Assembly: GCA_944323445.1 (NCBI GenBank)
Contig: CALUSM010000001.1
Span: forward strand, 149,420 to 213,419
DNA length: 64,000 bases
Reading direction: 5' to 3'
Source: an uncultured Bacteroidales bacterium
Lineage (GTDB): Bacteria > Bacteroidota > Bacteroidia > Bacteroidales > UBA932
This document shows positions 27,411-36,197 of this stretch, piece after piece. The notes under the pieces were generated by a model that was given only the letters and a program-made list of their open reading frames with translations, searched no databases and was not told the origin of the DNA. Both the position numbers and the translations under genes were made by a program. The number at the start of each line of letters is the position of its first letter. The stretch's first letter is position 1.

Positions 27411-27423
27411 TTATGACAGTCTG

Positions 27424-28323
27424 ATGAATATCCAGAGAATTAAGACATATCTGCGCATCGCCCTGTATGGTCATGTCCTGAACTGGCCGTGGCTCCCGGA
27501 GATGGAGAGGCGCCGCCGCAGGGGTGAAGTGACCCGTAATGCCGTACTGGACTATCTGCAGCGCTATGCACCCTTTATCGCGGATATTCCGGAGGACGGA
27601 CCGTCTGATCCGGAACCGGAGAGAATATTCTCCATATGGCTTCAGGGCGAGGACAATGCCCCCGATATCGTCAAGGCCTGTTACCGCAGCATACGCCGCT
27701 GCTGCAGTCAGGAGCTCGTCATCCTGGACGCGGAGACTCTGTCCCGGTGGATAGAGCTTCCGGACTACATCATGCATAAGTGGCGGGAAGGCCGTATCCG
27801 TCCCGCGCATTTCACGGATATATGCCGTACCGAGCTGCTTTACAGGCATGGAGGTGTGTGGATGGACGCTACGGATTTTGCCACAGCGCCCATTCCGGAT
27901 TATGTCATGGGCGAGGATTTCTTCATTTTCAGGAGTGACGGTACGCAATCTGGCTCGTATGCCTTTGTGCAGAATTGTTTTTTCAGAGCCAGAAAAGGAA
28001 ATTATCTGCTCAAGGCGTGGAATACGGCGATTCAGACTTACTGGAAATATGAAGACAGCACCGTGGATTATTTCGTCCATCAGCTGCTTTTCGGACTGAC
28101 GGTCGGATGCAATCCCAGGGCCCGGGCCCTATATGAGAAGGTCCCGGTCCGGGCTCAGGGCGCCACCCATGCCCTGTGGTGGGACTACAGGGACAGGCCT
28201 TTCTGCCGTGAGGAGTTCGACAGAGTGACTGCTGGTTCCTTTTTCCAGAAGACAGAATATAAGTCCCGCTCCGCGGCTTCCCCTGTTCCGGGCAGTTTCT
28301 CGGATGTAATGCAGAAAATGTAA
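27424..28323 (+). CDS. Capsular polysaccharide synthesis-type glycosyltransferase
   Basis: Protein of 299 residues. It has the sugar-transferase motifs IFSIWLQGEDNAPDIV, then RTELLYRHGGVWMDATDF, where the DATD is the likely DxD-type metal and nucleotide-sugar site. This matches the Caps_synth / Gly_transf_sug (OCH1-like) group. It has no signal peptide; it should act in the cytoplasm on a lipid-linked or surface glycan. It is the first of three rightward glycosyltransferases. Its stop codon TAA is also the first three bases of the predicted promoter for the next gene. Confidence 0.8.
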   Translation: MNIQRIKTYLRIALYGHVLNWPWLPEMERRRRRGEVTRNAVLDYLQRYAPFIADIPEDGPSDPEPERIFSIWLQGEDNAPDIVKACYRSIRRCCSQELVILDAETLSRWIELPDYIMHKWREGRIRPAHFTDICRTELLYRHGGVWMDATDFATAPIPDYVMGEDFFIFRSDGTQSGSYAFVQNCFFRARKGNYLLKAWNTAIQTYWKYEDSTVDYFVHQLLFGLTVGCNPRARALYEKVPVRAQGATHALWWDYRDRPFCREEFDRVTAGSFFQKTEYKSRSAASPVPGSFSDVMQKM

Positions 28324-28328
28324 CTTTG
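28321..28328 (+). promoter_or_regulatory. TAnnTTTG promoter overlapping a stop codon
   Basis: TAACTTTG begins with the TAA stop of the previous glycosyltransferase and ends 4 nt before ATG 28333. The next gene would have a leaderless or nearly leaderless message. Confidence 0.5.
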
Positions 28329-28332
28329 ACAT

Positions 28333-30066
28333 ATGAGACGCCACGCCTATTTGATATTGGTCCATACTAATTTCGGACAGTTCCGCAAGCTTCTGACGCT
28401 GCTGGACGACCCTCGCAACGACATCTACGTGCATGTGGACGGCAAAGCCTCCTTCCACCCTGAGAAGTGGAAGGAGGCATGCAGGTTCTCGAAGCTGGTC
28501 TTCATAGAACCCAGGAAAAAAGTGTATTGGGGGGGAGTGAACAGCATGAGATGCGAGCTGGCCTTGCTGAAGAAGGCGGTCGCCGGCGGTCCCTACAGCT
28601 ACTACCACCTGCTCTCCGGCATGGACCTGCCGCTTAAGGACCAGAATACTGTCCATGCATTTTTCGAGAAACACGAGGGCAAGGAGTTCATCGACTTCTG
28701 GGAGATGGACGGGGACATCTACGAAAGGGTACGTTACTATACATTGTTCCCCGAGGGGGAGAGAAACTTCCTCACGCACTTTATCAACGGTCTGTTCAAG
28801 GATATCCAGAAGGCGGCGGGACTGGGCATCAACAGGGATGTGGATTTCCATTTCTCTTCGGTATGGTTCAGTATCACCGAGCCGCTGGCCCGCTACATCA
28901 TCTCGAAGGAGGAATGGCTGGAGAAGGTGTTCAGCCACACGTCCAACTGCGATGAGCTGTTCCTTGCCACCGTCGTGTGGAACTCTCCGTTCCGTCAGAA
29001 CCTGTACAGCAGCGAGGTGGCGAAGAACCACGCCGTCAACCTGAGCAACATGCGTTTCATCGACTGGAGCAGGGGGGGCAGCTGCCGCCATCCGTGGACA
29101 TTCCGCCTGGAGGACTGGGACCTGCTGATGAGCGTGCCGCATTTCTGGGCCAGGAAATTCGACGAGAGTGCGGACAGTCTGATTATCGACAAAATCTATC
29201 ATCATCTGGCCGGAAACAGGGTCAGGAGGCTCTTCCTGATGGCCGCATACGACAGTCAGAGCAAGGTCGGGCCTGCACTGGAGGCTTATGTCAGGGAGCT
29301 TTCCGCTTATGGGGATGTGGTGGCGGTCATGGACAATGCCGTCCCTGAAGCGGATCTGGCCAGACTGGCTCCCTATGTGCGGTATTGCGGTGCCGTCCGT
29401 CACGGGGAGTACGACTTCGGCTCCTACAAGAGGGCGTTCGCCTGGGCGGAGAAGCATGCCGGCCTGTCGGATTATGATGCGGTCTATCTGGTCAATGACT
29501 CGGTCTACGGACCCCTGCGGCCTTTGGGGGATAGTCTGGAGAGGATGGAGGCTCTGGGGACCGGGGCATTCGCGATGATTCTCAATCCTCACCACCGTGC
29601 TCCTCATCTCCAGTCCTGGTTCATAGGCCTGCGGAAGGAGGTGTTTCTCGCGGACTGGTTCGCCCGTTTCCTGGAGGAGGTGGCGCCGCAGGAGAGCAAG
29701 GAGGCAGTGTGTCTGAAATATGAGACCGGTCTGACTGAGCTGCTGGACCGGCATTCCGTGACCTATGACGGACTGTTCCGTCTCAGGGGAAGATATTTCT
29801 ACAACCGTGTGAGGGCTTCGTGGAGGGCCGGCATACCTTTTATAAAGAAGAGCGCGTTCACCCGTCACAGCGGTTGCCTGGGACGGCAGATACGGTATGT
29901 CCTGGACCATGCGGACGACTGCGCCGCCGCAGCGGCAGTAAGGGAGGATGCCGTCAGGCTGTTGGGGCGGGAATATGTGGAGCGGCTGCTTGGAGGTTCC
30001 GTACTGGAGATGTTTTTAAGATATATTTCCTATCTTCGTGGGAAAATAATTCACCGAAGAAAATGA
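28333..30066 (+). CDS. Fused Core-2/I-branching-type and RgpF-type glycosyltransferase
   Basis: Protein of 577 residues made of two parts. Residues 1-285 match the Core-2/I-branching (GT14) family (HAYLILVHTNFGQFRKLL, DIYVHVDGKA, YYHLLSGMDLPLKD, CDELFLATVVWNSPF). Residues about 295-577 match the rhamnan-synthesis F family (RLFLMAAYDSQSKVGP, YDFGSYKRAFAWA, AVYLVNDSVYGPLRPL, YFYNRVRASWRAGIPF). Both should act on surface glycans, perhaps adding consecutive sugars. The first half has a close paralogue in the next gene. Its stop overlaps the next start (ATGA at 30063-30066). Confidence 0.85.
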   Translation: MRRHAYLILVHTNFGQFRKLLTLLDDPRNDIYVHVDGKASFHPEKWKEACRFSKLVFIEPRKKVYWGGVNSMRCELALLKKAVAGGPYSYYHLLSGMDLPLKDQNTVHAFFEKHEGKEFIDFWEMDGDIYERVRYYTLFPEGERNFLTHFINGLFKDIQKAAGLGINRDVDFHFSSVWFSITEPLARYIISKEEWLEKVFSHTSNCDELFLATVVWNSPFRQNLYSSEVAKNHAVNLSNMRFIDWSRGGSCRHPWTFRLEDWDLLMSVPHFWARKFDESADSLIIDKIYHHLAGNRVRRLFLMAAYDSQSKVGPALEAYVRELSAYGDVVAVMDNAVPEADLARLAPYVRYCGAVRHGEYDFGSYKRAFAWAEKHAGLSDYDAVYLVNDSVYGPLRPLGDSLERMEALGTGAFAMILNPHHRAPHLQSWFIGLRKEVFLADWFARFLEEVAPQESKEAVCLKYETGLTELLDRHSVTYDGLFRLRGRYFYNRVRASWRAGIPFIKKSAFTRHSGCLGRQIRYVLDHADDCAAAAAVREDAVRLLGREYVERLLGGSVLEMFLRYISYLRGKIIHRRK

Positions 30067-30953
30067 AAAGACACGCATACCTGATACTGGCACACCACCA
30101 TTTCGCGCAGCTGCGCAAGCTGATAGAACTTCTGGACGATCCCCGCAACGACATTTACGTGCATGTGGACGCGAAGGCCGCATTTGACCCGGAGGAGTGG
30201 AGGGGAGTGTGCCGTCATTCCGCCCTGGTATTCCTGGAACACCGTATCAGGGTCAGTTGGGGAGGAGTGAGCATCATGCGCAGCGAGCTGGCTCTGCTCC
30301 GGGAGGCGCTTGTTCACGGAGGATACGACTACTATCACCTGCTTTCGGGCATGGACCTGCCTATCAAGGACCAGGATACGATACACAGTTTCTTCGACCG
30401 CCACAGCGGCACGGAATTCCTCAATTTCTGGAACTTCAAGAAAACCACCAGATCCAGGTTCCATTACTACACCCTTTTCCCGGAGGGCGCCGGATATTTC
30501 TGGACCAACCTGGCCAACAATATTTTCAAGGGGCTCCAGATGGCTGTCGGCTATAAGATTAACCGGGACGTGGACTTCCGCTTCGCTTCCCAGTGGTTCA
30601 GTATTACGGAGTCTCTGGCCGGATATGTCGTCTCCAAGGAGGAATGGCTGGAGAAAGTATTCCGCCATACCAACACGTGCGACGAGATATTCCTTGCCAC
30701 GCTGGTGTGGAACTCTCCGTTCAGGGAGCATCTCTACGTCAAGGAACCGGTGGAGGAACATGTGGTCAACGAGAGCAACATGCGCTTTATAGACTGGACC
30801 CGAGGGGAGAGCATCCGCCACCCGTGGACATTCCGTCTGGAGGACTGGGACCTGCTGATGAGCGTGCCGCATTTCTGGGCCCGTAAGTTCGATGACAGCG
30901 TGGACGGCAGGATAGTCGACAGGATATACGGCAAACTGCGCAGAAAGGAGTGA
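30063..30953 (+). CDS. Core-2/I-branching-type glycosyltransferase (GT14), paralogue of the preceding gene
   Basis: Protein of 296 residues from ATG 30063; the open frame extends upstream only over the previous gene. It aligns end to end with residues 1-285 of the preceding protein, roughly two thirds identical by eye, and with almost identical DNA around 30822-30882 versus 29093-29153. Motifs are the same (DIYVHVDAKA, YYHLLSGMDLPIKD, CDEIFLATLVWNSPF). It lacks the RgpF-type half. The 4-nt overlap implies coupled translation. Different acceptor sugars for the two copies are likely but not shown by sequence. Confidence 0.85.
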   Translation: MKRHAYLILAHHHFAQLRKLIELLDDPRNDIYVHVDAKAAFDPEEWRGVCRHSALVFLEHRIRVSWGGVSIMRSELALLREALVHGGYDYYHLLSGMDLPIKDQDTIHSFFDRHSGTEFLNFWNFKKTTRSRFHYYTLFPEGAGYFWTNLANNIFKGLQMAVGYKINRDVDFRFASQWFSITESLAGYVVSKEEWLEKVFRHTNTCDEIFLATLVWNSPFREHLYVKEPVEEHVVNESNMRFIDWTRGESIRHPWTFRLEDWDLLMSVPHFWARKFDDSVDGRIVDRIYGKLRRKE

Positions 30954-30958
30954 CGGGC

Positions 30959-31792
30959 TCAGACGATGTCTCTGAACCGCTCTGGAATCCCGACTACAAT
31001 CCGCAGACCGAGACTGCCCGGCTTGTTGAGGGCGAATATCTGACGGACTATGGTCTGCAGGCACCGCATCCTGCTCACCGTAGGCTCCCACGCGTGCGGT
31101 TTGGCGGAGGTCACTATGCGGATGCTGCGTACCCTTTTCCGGAAATGCCGGGACCATCCATTGCTTATGCGCTCCTTGTCTCCGTGCTTCTTCTCCAGCA
31201 TCCTGTAGTCCACACAGCCGAAATGGAAGAGGAAGAGATGCGGGTCGATATGATAGTTACGGCCTTTGACTCTGTGGAAACCGGAGCCCCAGCGCTGGCG
31301 GCCGGACATGACAGTCGCCTTGGTGTATCTGGAGGTAAGATATCCGTAATGTCTTTGAGAAAGAAAAGGACGGGAAGGATCGATCTCGCTCTCCAGGTCC
31401 AGATGCTGCGCCACATCCACTCCCAGGCCGGAGACAGTGGCCTTTATGCGGATGGAGTCCAGATATTCGGGAAGACTTACTCCGAGCGCAGGATCCACGG
31501 CCAGGAATTCGTCCACATCGGTGCCTATTGCAAGGTCATAGCGGTCCATCATGCTCTTGGCGCAGTTGGAAATACAGCGGATACGGCCTTTGTCGGCCTT
31601 TATGACTTTCCCCGTAATCCTCTCGTGAATAATCGTGTTGGTACCCCGGCAGAAATCCGGTGCTTTCTGGTCCTTGCCGTCGAAAAGAATGTAAAGATTT
31701 TCCCTGCCGAGAAGACTGCCGTAGTAGTCCACCCATTTGCGCAGGAAAAACTCGTCATTCCTGACCATCGTGATAGCGCAGATTCTCTTCAT
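30959..31792 (-). CDS. Glycosyltransferase of the GT2_4 / GT92-like group
   Basis: Protein of 277 residues from ATG 31792 (MKRICAITMVRND); the open frame upstream runs into the tRNA region. It begins like a GT-A enzyme (AITMVRNDEFFLRKWVDYY), and AIGTDVDEFLAVD near residue 90 has the DxD metal site. HLFLFHFGCVDY further on fits PF13704-type transferases that work on cell-surface polysaccharide. It is convergent with the paralogous pair, and has its own promoter at 31810-31817. Confidence 0.78.
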   Translation of the reverse strand: MKRICAITMVRNDEFFLRKWVDYYGSLLGRENLYILFDGKDQKAPDFCRGTNTIIHERITGKVIKADKGRIRCISNCAKSMMDRYDLAIGTDVDEFLAVDPALGVSLPEYLDSIRIKATVSGLGVDVAQHLDLESEIDPSRPFLSQRHYGYLTSRYTKATVMSGRQRWGSGFHRVKGRNYHIDPHLFLFHFGCVDYRMLEKKHGDKERISNGWSRHFRKRVRSIRIVTSAKPHAWEPTVSRMRCLQTIVRQIFALNKPGSLGLRIVVGIPERFRDIV

Positions 31793-31809
31793 CTGTAAAA
31801 ATAAGCAGC

Positions 31810-31817
31810 CAAATATA
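31810..31817 (-). promoter_or_regulatory. TAnnTTTG promoter of the leftward glycosyltransferase
   Basis: TATATTTG on the minus strand, 17 nt before ATG 31792 and 6 nt after the tRNA-His terminator stem. Confidence 0.65.
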
Positions 31818-31823
31818 CAAAAA

Positions 31824-31852
31824 AATCCGCTCCGATACCGTCGAAGCGGATT
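31824..31852 (-). terminator. Terminator of tRNA-His
   Basis: AATCCGCT and AGCGGATT pair; the T-run follows on the minus strand, and a shorter one on the plus strand. It lies between tRNA-His and the promoter of the glycosyltransferase gene. Confidence 0.75.
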
Positions 31853-31866
31853 TTCTACCGATTCCG

Positions 31867-31941
31867 GGTGGAAGATGGGACTCGAACCCACGACCCTTGG
31901 TGCCACAAACCAATGCTCTAACCAACTGAGCTACATCCACC
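31867..31941 (-). tRNA. tRNA-His (anticodon GTG)
   Basis: Minus-strand cloverleaf. Anticodon stem TTGGT/ACCAA holds loop TTGTGGC with anticodon GTG. An extra encoded G at position -1 faces a C discriminator, the identity mark of tRNA-His. The acceptor stem has one T-T mismatch at position 6:67. CCA is not encoded. Confidence 0.93.
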
Positions 31942-31992
31942 ATTTATCCCCATTATTTTCAATATGGGAGTGCAAATATAAGAATAGTTTTC

Positions 31993-32000
31993 TATATTTG
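31993..32000 (+). promoter_or_regulatory. TAnnTTTG promoter of the PycB-like gene
   Basis: TATATTTG 30 nt before ATG 32031. Confidence 0.6.
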
Positions 32001-32030
32001 AGAAAATTTTTAACAAAACACTAAATTTAT

Positions 32031-33812
32031 ATGGCAAGAGAAATTAAGTTTTCCCTCGTATACAGGGATATGTGGCAGTCCTCCGGGAAATATGTCCCCC
32101 GGGTAGACCAACTCGTTCAAATCGCTCCCGTCATCATTGATATGGGCTGTTTCGACAGGGTCGAGACCAATGGAGGCGCCTTTGAACAGGTTAATCTCCT
32201 TTTCGGAGAAAATCCCAATAAAGCCGTAAGAGCCTGGACAGCACCGTTCAACAAGGTGGGCATCCAGACACACATGCTGGAGCGGGGTCTCAACGCACTT
32301 CGCATGAATCCCGTACCGGGAGATGTCAGAGGTCTGATGTATAAGGTGAAGGCAAAGCAGGGAACCAATATTTCCCGCTCCTTCTGCGGTCTCAACGACC
32401 ACCGCAACCTCAAGGACTCAGTCATTCTTGCCAAAGAAGGCGGCATGATCTCCCAGGTGGCCCTCAGCATCACCTATTCCCCCATCCACACAGTGGAGTA
32501 TTACATGGACATCGTGGACAAGGTGGTGGAGTACGGCTGCGACGAGATTTGCCTCAAAGACATGGCCGGCATCGGCCGTCCTGCGTTCCTGGGACGTCTG
32601 ACCAAGAGCATCAAGGACAAATATCCCCATATCGTAGTGCAGTATCACGGTCATTCCGGTCCCGGCTTCTCGGTTGCCTCCATGCTTGAGGTGGCCCGCG
32701 CCGGCGCCGACTATCTGGACGTGGCGATGGAGCCTCTGTCCTGGGGCAAGATTCATCCCGACGTGATCACGATACAGGCCATGCTCAAGGACGCTGGCTT
32801 CAAGGTAAAGGACATCAATATGGACGCCTATATGGAGGCCCGCCGTCTGACCCAGACTTTCATCGATGATTTCCTGGGCATGTTCATCGAACCCAACAAC
32901 TACATCAGCTCCTCTCTTCTCGTAGGCTGCGGCCTGCCCGGCGGCATGATGGGCTCCATGATGGCCGACCTCAAGGGTTTCCAGAGTGCCATCAACATGT
33001 CCCTGCGCAACCAGGGCAAGAAGGAAGTATCCCTCAACGAGTTGATGGTGATGCTCTTCCAGGAGGTAGAGTACGTATGGCCCAAGCTCGGATATCCACC
33101 TCTCGTGACTCCTTTCAGCCAGTATGTGAAGAACACCGCACTGATGAACCTGATGCACACTCTCAAGGGCGAGCCCAGATGGAAGACCATCGACAAGGAC
33201 ACCATGAACATGCTGCTCGGCAAGACTGGCAAGCTGCCAGGCCCCCTGGCACCCGAGATTCTCGACATCATCAAGGAGAAAGGCCTGGAGTTCTATACCG
33301 GCAATCCTCAGGACGCCTTCCCCGACGAGCTGCCTAAGTTCATAGAGGAGATGAAGAAGGAGGGCTGGGACCGTGGTCAGGACGACGAGGAGCTCTTCGA
33401 GTTTGCAATGCACGAGCGCCAGTACCGTGACTACAAGAGCGGAGTGGCCAAGGAGCGCTTTAACAAGGAACTCGAGGCCGCACGCGAGAAGGCCGGTGCT
33501 CCGAAGATTGTCACCCGCAAGGTGGTCGAGGTGCCCGCATTCGACATCGAGAAGGTCATGGCCGAGCATCCCAAGGCTACGCCCGTCCAGGCCGTCGCCA
33601 AGGGTAAGCTCATCTGGAGGTACAATGTCGCCGACGACAGTACCGCCCCCGCCATCGGCACCAAGTTCAAGGAGGGTACACCTGTCTGCTACATCCAGAC
33701 CTACTACGGAGTGGAGCCTGTCTACGCTCCCGTCACCGGCAGGCTCATCCAGGTGGACGCCAAGCACAACGATAACGTGGAGATCAACCAGGTGCTTTGT
33801 TTCCTGGAGTAG
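32031..33812 (+). CDS. PycB/OadA-type carboxyltransferase subunit lacking the biotinyl lysine
   Basis: Protein of 593 residues. The N-terminal HMGL-like barrel has the carboxyltransferase signatures YRDMWQS, ERGLNALRMN, CLKDMAGIGRP and QYHGHSGPG. A conserved PYC/OADA domain follows (about 320-470), then a C-terminal biotinyl-like domain (about 525-593). At the place where biotin carriers read EAMKM this protein reads IQTYYGVEP, so no lysine is available for biotin. It probably handles oxaloacetate/pyruvate carboxyl transfer with a separate biotin carrier, feeding the succinate-propionate route. A terminator follows. Confidence 0.85.
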   Translation: MAREIKFSLVYRDMWQSSGKYVPRVDQLVQIAPVIIDMGCFDRVETNGGAFEQVNLLFGENPNKAVRAWTAPFNKVGIQTHMLERGLNALRMNPVPGDVRGLMYKVKAKQGTNISRSFCGLNDHRNLKDSVILAKEGGMISQVALSITYSPIHTVEYYMDIVDKVVEYGCDEICLKDMAGIGRPAFLGRLTKSIKDKYPHIVVQYHGHSGPGFSVASMLEVARAGADYLDVAMEPLSWGKIHPDVITIQAMLKDAGFKVKDINMDAYMEARRLTQTFIDDFLGMFIEPNNYISSSLLVGCGLPGGMMGSMMADLKGFQSAINMSLRNQGKKEVSLNELMVMLFQEVEYVWPKLGYPPLVTPFSQYVKNTALMNLMHTLKGEPRWKTIDKDTMNMLLGKTGKLPGPLAPEILDIIKEKGLEFYTGNPQDAFPDELPKFIEEMKKEGWDRGQDDEELFEFAMHERQYRDYKSGVAKERFNKELEAAREKAGAPKIVTRKVVEVPAFDIEKVMAEHPKATPVQAVAKGKLIWRYNVADDSTAPAIGTKFKEGTPVCYIQTYYGVEPVYAPVTGRLIQVDAKHNDNVEINQVLCFLE

Positions 33813-33847
33813 GAGAGTCCGGCGGTATCCCGCTGAAGTGTTACAGG

Positions 33848-33884
33848 AGACTGTCGCCGGAAATTCCGGGGCAGTCTTTTTTTT
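33848..33884 (+). terminator. Rho-independent terminator after the PycB-like gene
   Basis: AGACTG...CCGG pairs with CCGG...CAGTCT, followed by a run of eight T. Confidence 0.9.
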
Positions 33885-33916
33885 GAAATTGCAACAGAAT
33901 TGCCGGTTCTGGTCTG

Positions 33917-33924
33917 TAATTTTG
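33917..33924 (+). promoter_or_regulatory. TAnnTTTG promoter of copA
   Basis: TAATTTTG 25 nt before ATG 33950. Confidence 0.5.
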
Positions 33925-33949
33925 TGCTGGTTTTCAAAAAAGGATAATT

Positions 33950-36157
33950 ATGCAGAAAAAGGAACTGTTTCCCGTAACGGGACTGGGCTGCGCGGCATGT
34001 GCGGCCCGTGTGAACAAGGTCCTCAACTCCTGTGACGGAGTCGAGGAGGCCAATGTCAACTATGCTTCTGCCACTGCCCTGGTGACATACGATACAGATA
34101 AATGCACGCCCGAAGCTTTGCGGAAAGCCGTCGAGGATGCCGGATACGGTCTGATAACCGATGTGGAGGACGAAGAGGAGGCTGCCGAGGCCGAACGCCT
34201 CAGGCAATACCGGGCCCTCAGACGTAAGACCGCCGGAGCTCTTGCCGGAGCCGTACCTGTGTTTGTCCTGAGCATGTTCTTCATGGACCTGCGCTGGGGG
34301 CAGTGGGTGACAGCAGTGCTTTCCACAGTCGTGGTGTTCGTCTTCGGCCGCCGGTTTTTTATCAATACGGTCAGGCAGCTGCGGCACGGTGCCGTGAACA
34401 TGGACACCCTGGTGGCCAGCAGCACCGGAGTGGCCTGGCTGTTCAGTTCCTTCAACCTGCTGTTCCCTGAGTTCTGGCTATCCAGAGGCATCGAGCCGCA
34501 CCTGTATTTCGAGGCTGCCAGCGTCATTATCGCCTTCATCCTCATCGGCCGTCTGCTTGAGGCCAGGGCCAGGCAGAAGACCACCGGAGCCATCCGCGCA
34601 CTTATGGGGCTTCAGCCTAAGACCGTGACGGTGCTTGCGGAGGACGGCAGTGAGAAGGAGGTCCCGATACAGTGGGCCCGTCCCGGCGATACGATAATCG
34701 TCAGGCCCGGCGAGAGGGTGGCCGTTGACGGAACGGTGCTCAGCGGTGAGTCCTATGTGGACGAGAGCATGCTCAGCGGTGAGCCTGTGCCTGTGCTCAA
34801 ACAGGCTGAATCCAAGGTTTTTGCCGGCACAATCAACCAGAAAGGGGCTTTCCGTTTCCGCGCCGACAAGACAGGAAGCGACACCATGCTCTCGCAGATT
34901 ATCCGCATGGTCCAGGATGCCCAGGGCAGCAAGGCCCCTGTCCAGAACATGGTGGACAAGGTCGCATCTGTCTTCGTACCCGTAATAATCAGTATCGCGG
35001 TGCTGGTGTTCGCGGCATGGTGGATATTTGCCCCCGAGGACGGTTTCATTCACGGCCTGCTGGCCTTGATCACCGTGCTCATCATCGCCTGTCCCTGCGC
35101 TCTGGGCCTTGCAACGCCTACTGCTATCATCGTGGGAGTGGGTAAGGGCGCCCGCAACGGCATATTGATCAAGGATGCGGCCAGCCTGGAGGTGGCCCGC
35201 AAGGTGGACACCGTGGTGGTGGACAAGACCGGCACTCTTACTGAGGGACATCCCGAGGTGGCCGGTCAGTGCTGGGCTTCAGGAGCCGAGTCTCTGCGTC
35301 CTGTCCTCGCTTCTCTGGAGGCTTTGTCCGGACATCCCTTGGCCGAGGCTGTGGTGAAGGCGATGGCGCTTCCTGGTGCTCCATCTGTGGAAATATCCTC
35401 CTTTGAGAATATTCCTGGCAAGGGCGTACGCGGTATAAACTGCGGTATCACTTATTTTGCGGGCAATATCGGTCTGCTCAGGGCAAACGGTATCGAGCCT
35501 TCGGCGGAGCTGCTCTTCCGTGCAGAGGAGTGGCAGCGGGAGGCCCGCACGGTCATCTGGTTTGCGGACGGCAGCAGAGCCCTCGCAGCGGTGGCCATAA
35601 CCGACCGTATCAAGCCCACATCCGTGGAGGCTGTCGCTAAGCTCAGCCGTATGGGCATCCGCACTGTCATGCTCACCGGGGACAATGAGGCTTCGGCCGC
35701 TGCGGTTGCGCGTCAGACCGGAATCACTGAGTTCCGCGCCGGAGTCATGCCTCAGGACAAGGCTCTTTATGTAAAGAAACTTCAGGACGCAGGACATAAG
35801 GTCGCAATGGCCGGTGACGGCATCAATGACAGTGCTGCCCTGGCTAAGGCGGACCTGAGCATCGCCATGGGAGGCGGCAGCGACATTGCCATCGACACCT
35901 CCATGATCACCATCCTTTCCTCTGACCTGATGAAGATACCCGAGGCGGTCCGTCTCTCGCAGCTCACAGTCAGGACTATCCGTCAGAACCTTTTCTGGGC
36001 GTTTATTTACAACATTATAGCAGTCCCGATAGCAGCCGGAATCCTCTATCCTGTAAACGGATTTCTTCTCAATCCCATGATCGGCGGCGCCGCGATGGCC
36101 CTGAGCAGTGTGAGCGTTGTTACCAACAGTCTGCGCTTGAGAGGCAGGAAATTGTAG
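33950..36157 (+). CDS. copA: Copper-translocating P1B-type ATPase
   Basis: Protein of 735 residues. One N-terminal heavy-metal domain carries GCAAC (Cys 14 and 17). The membrane core has the ion-path motif ACPCALGLATPTA; actuator SGEPVPV, phosphorylation site DKTGTLTEGHPE, HP motif GHPLAEA and hinge GDGINDSAALAKADL are all intact. CPC together with the two-Cys metal domain points to Cu(I) export from the cytoplasm. It is a single-gene unit; no CsoR- or CueR-like regulator is next to it. Confidence 0.93.
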   Translation: MQKKELFPVTGLGCAACAARVNKVLNSCDGVEEANVNYASATALVTYDTDKCTPEALRKAVEDAGYGLITDVEDEEEAAEAERLRQYRALRRKTAGALAGAVPVFVLSMFFMDLRWGQWVTAVLSTVVVFVFGRRFFINTVRQLRHGAVNMDTLVASSTGVAWLFSSFNLLFPEFWLSRGIEPHLYFEAASVIIAFILIGRLLEARARQKTTGAIRALMGLQPKTVTVLAEDGSEKEVPIQWARPGDTIIVRPGERVAVDGTVLSGESYVDESMLSGEPVPVLKQAESKVFAGTINQKGAFRFRADKTGSDTMLSQIIRMVQDAQGSKAPVQNMVDKVASVFVPVIISIAVLVFAAWWIFAPEDGFIHGLLALITVLIIACPCALGLATPTAIIVGVGKGARNGILIKDAASLEVARKVDTVVVDKTGTLTEGHPEVAGQCWASGAESLRPVLASLEALSGHPLAEAVVKAMALPGAPSVEISSFENIPGKGVRGINCGITYFAGNIGLLRANGIEPSAELLFRAEEWQREARTVIWFADGSRALAAVAITDRIKPTSVEAVAKLSRMGIRTVMLTGDNEASAAAVARQTGITEFRAGVMPQDKALYVKKLQDAGHKVAMAGDGINDSAALAKADLSIAMGGGSDIAIDTSMITILSSDLMKIPEAVRLSQLTVRTIRQNLFWAFIYNIIAVPIAAGILYPVNGFLLNPMIGGAAMALSSVSVVTNSLRLRGRKL

Positions 36158-36166
36158 AAAATTTCC

Positions 36167-36174
36167 TATATTTG
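36167..36174 (+). promoter_or_regulatory. TAnnTTTG promoter of the M23 peptidase gene
   Basis: TATATTTG directly after the copA stop, 23 nt before ATG 36198. Confidence 0.6.
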
Positions 36175-36197
36175 AGGGAAATATCAAATATGGGACT

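Noticed and set aside
32418..33767. Minus-strand frame of 449 codons across the PycB-like gene
   Set aside because: Antisense shadow of a well supported enzyme; His/Leu/Val-rich product typical of such shadows.
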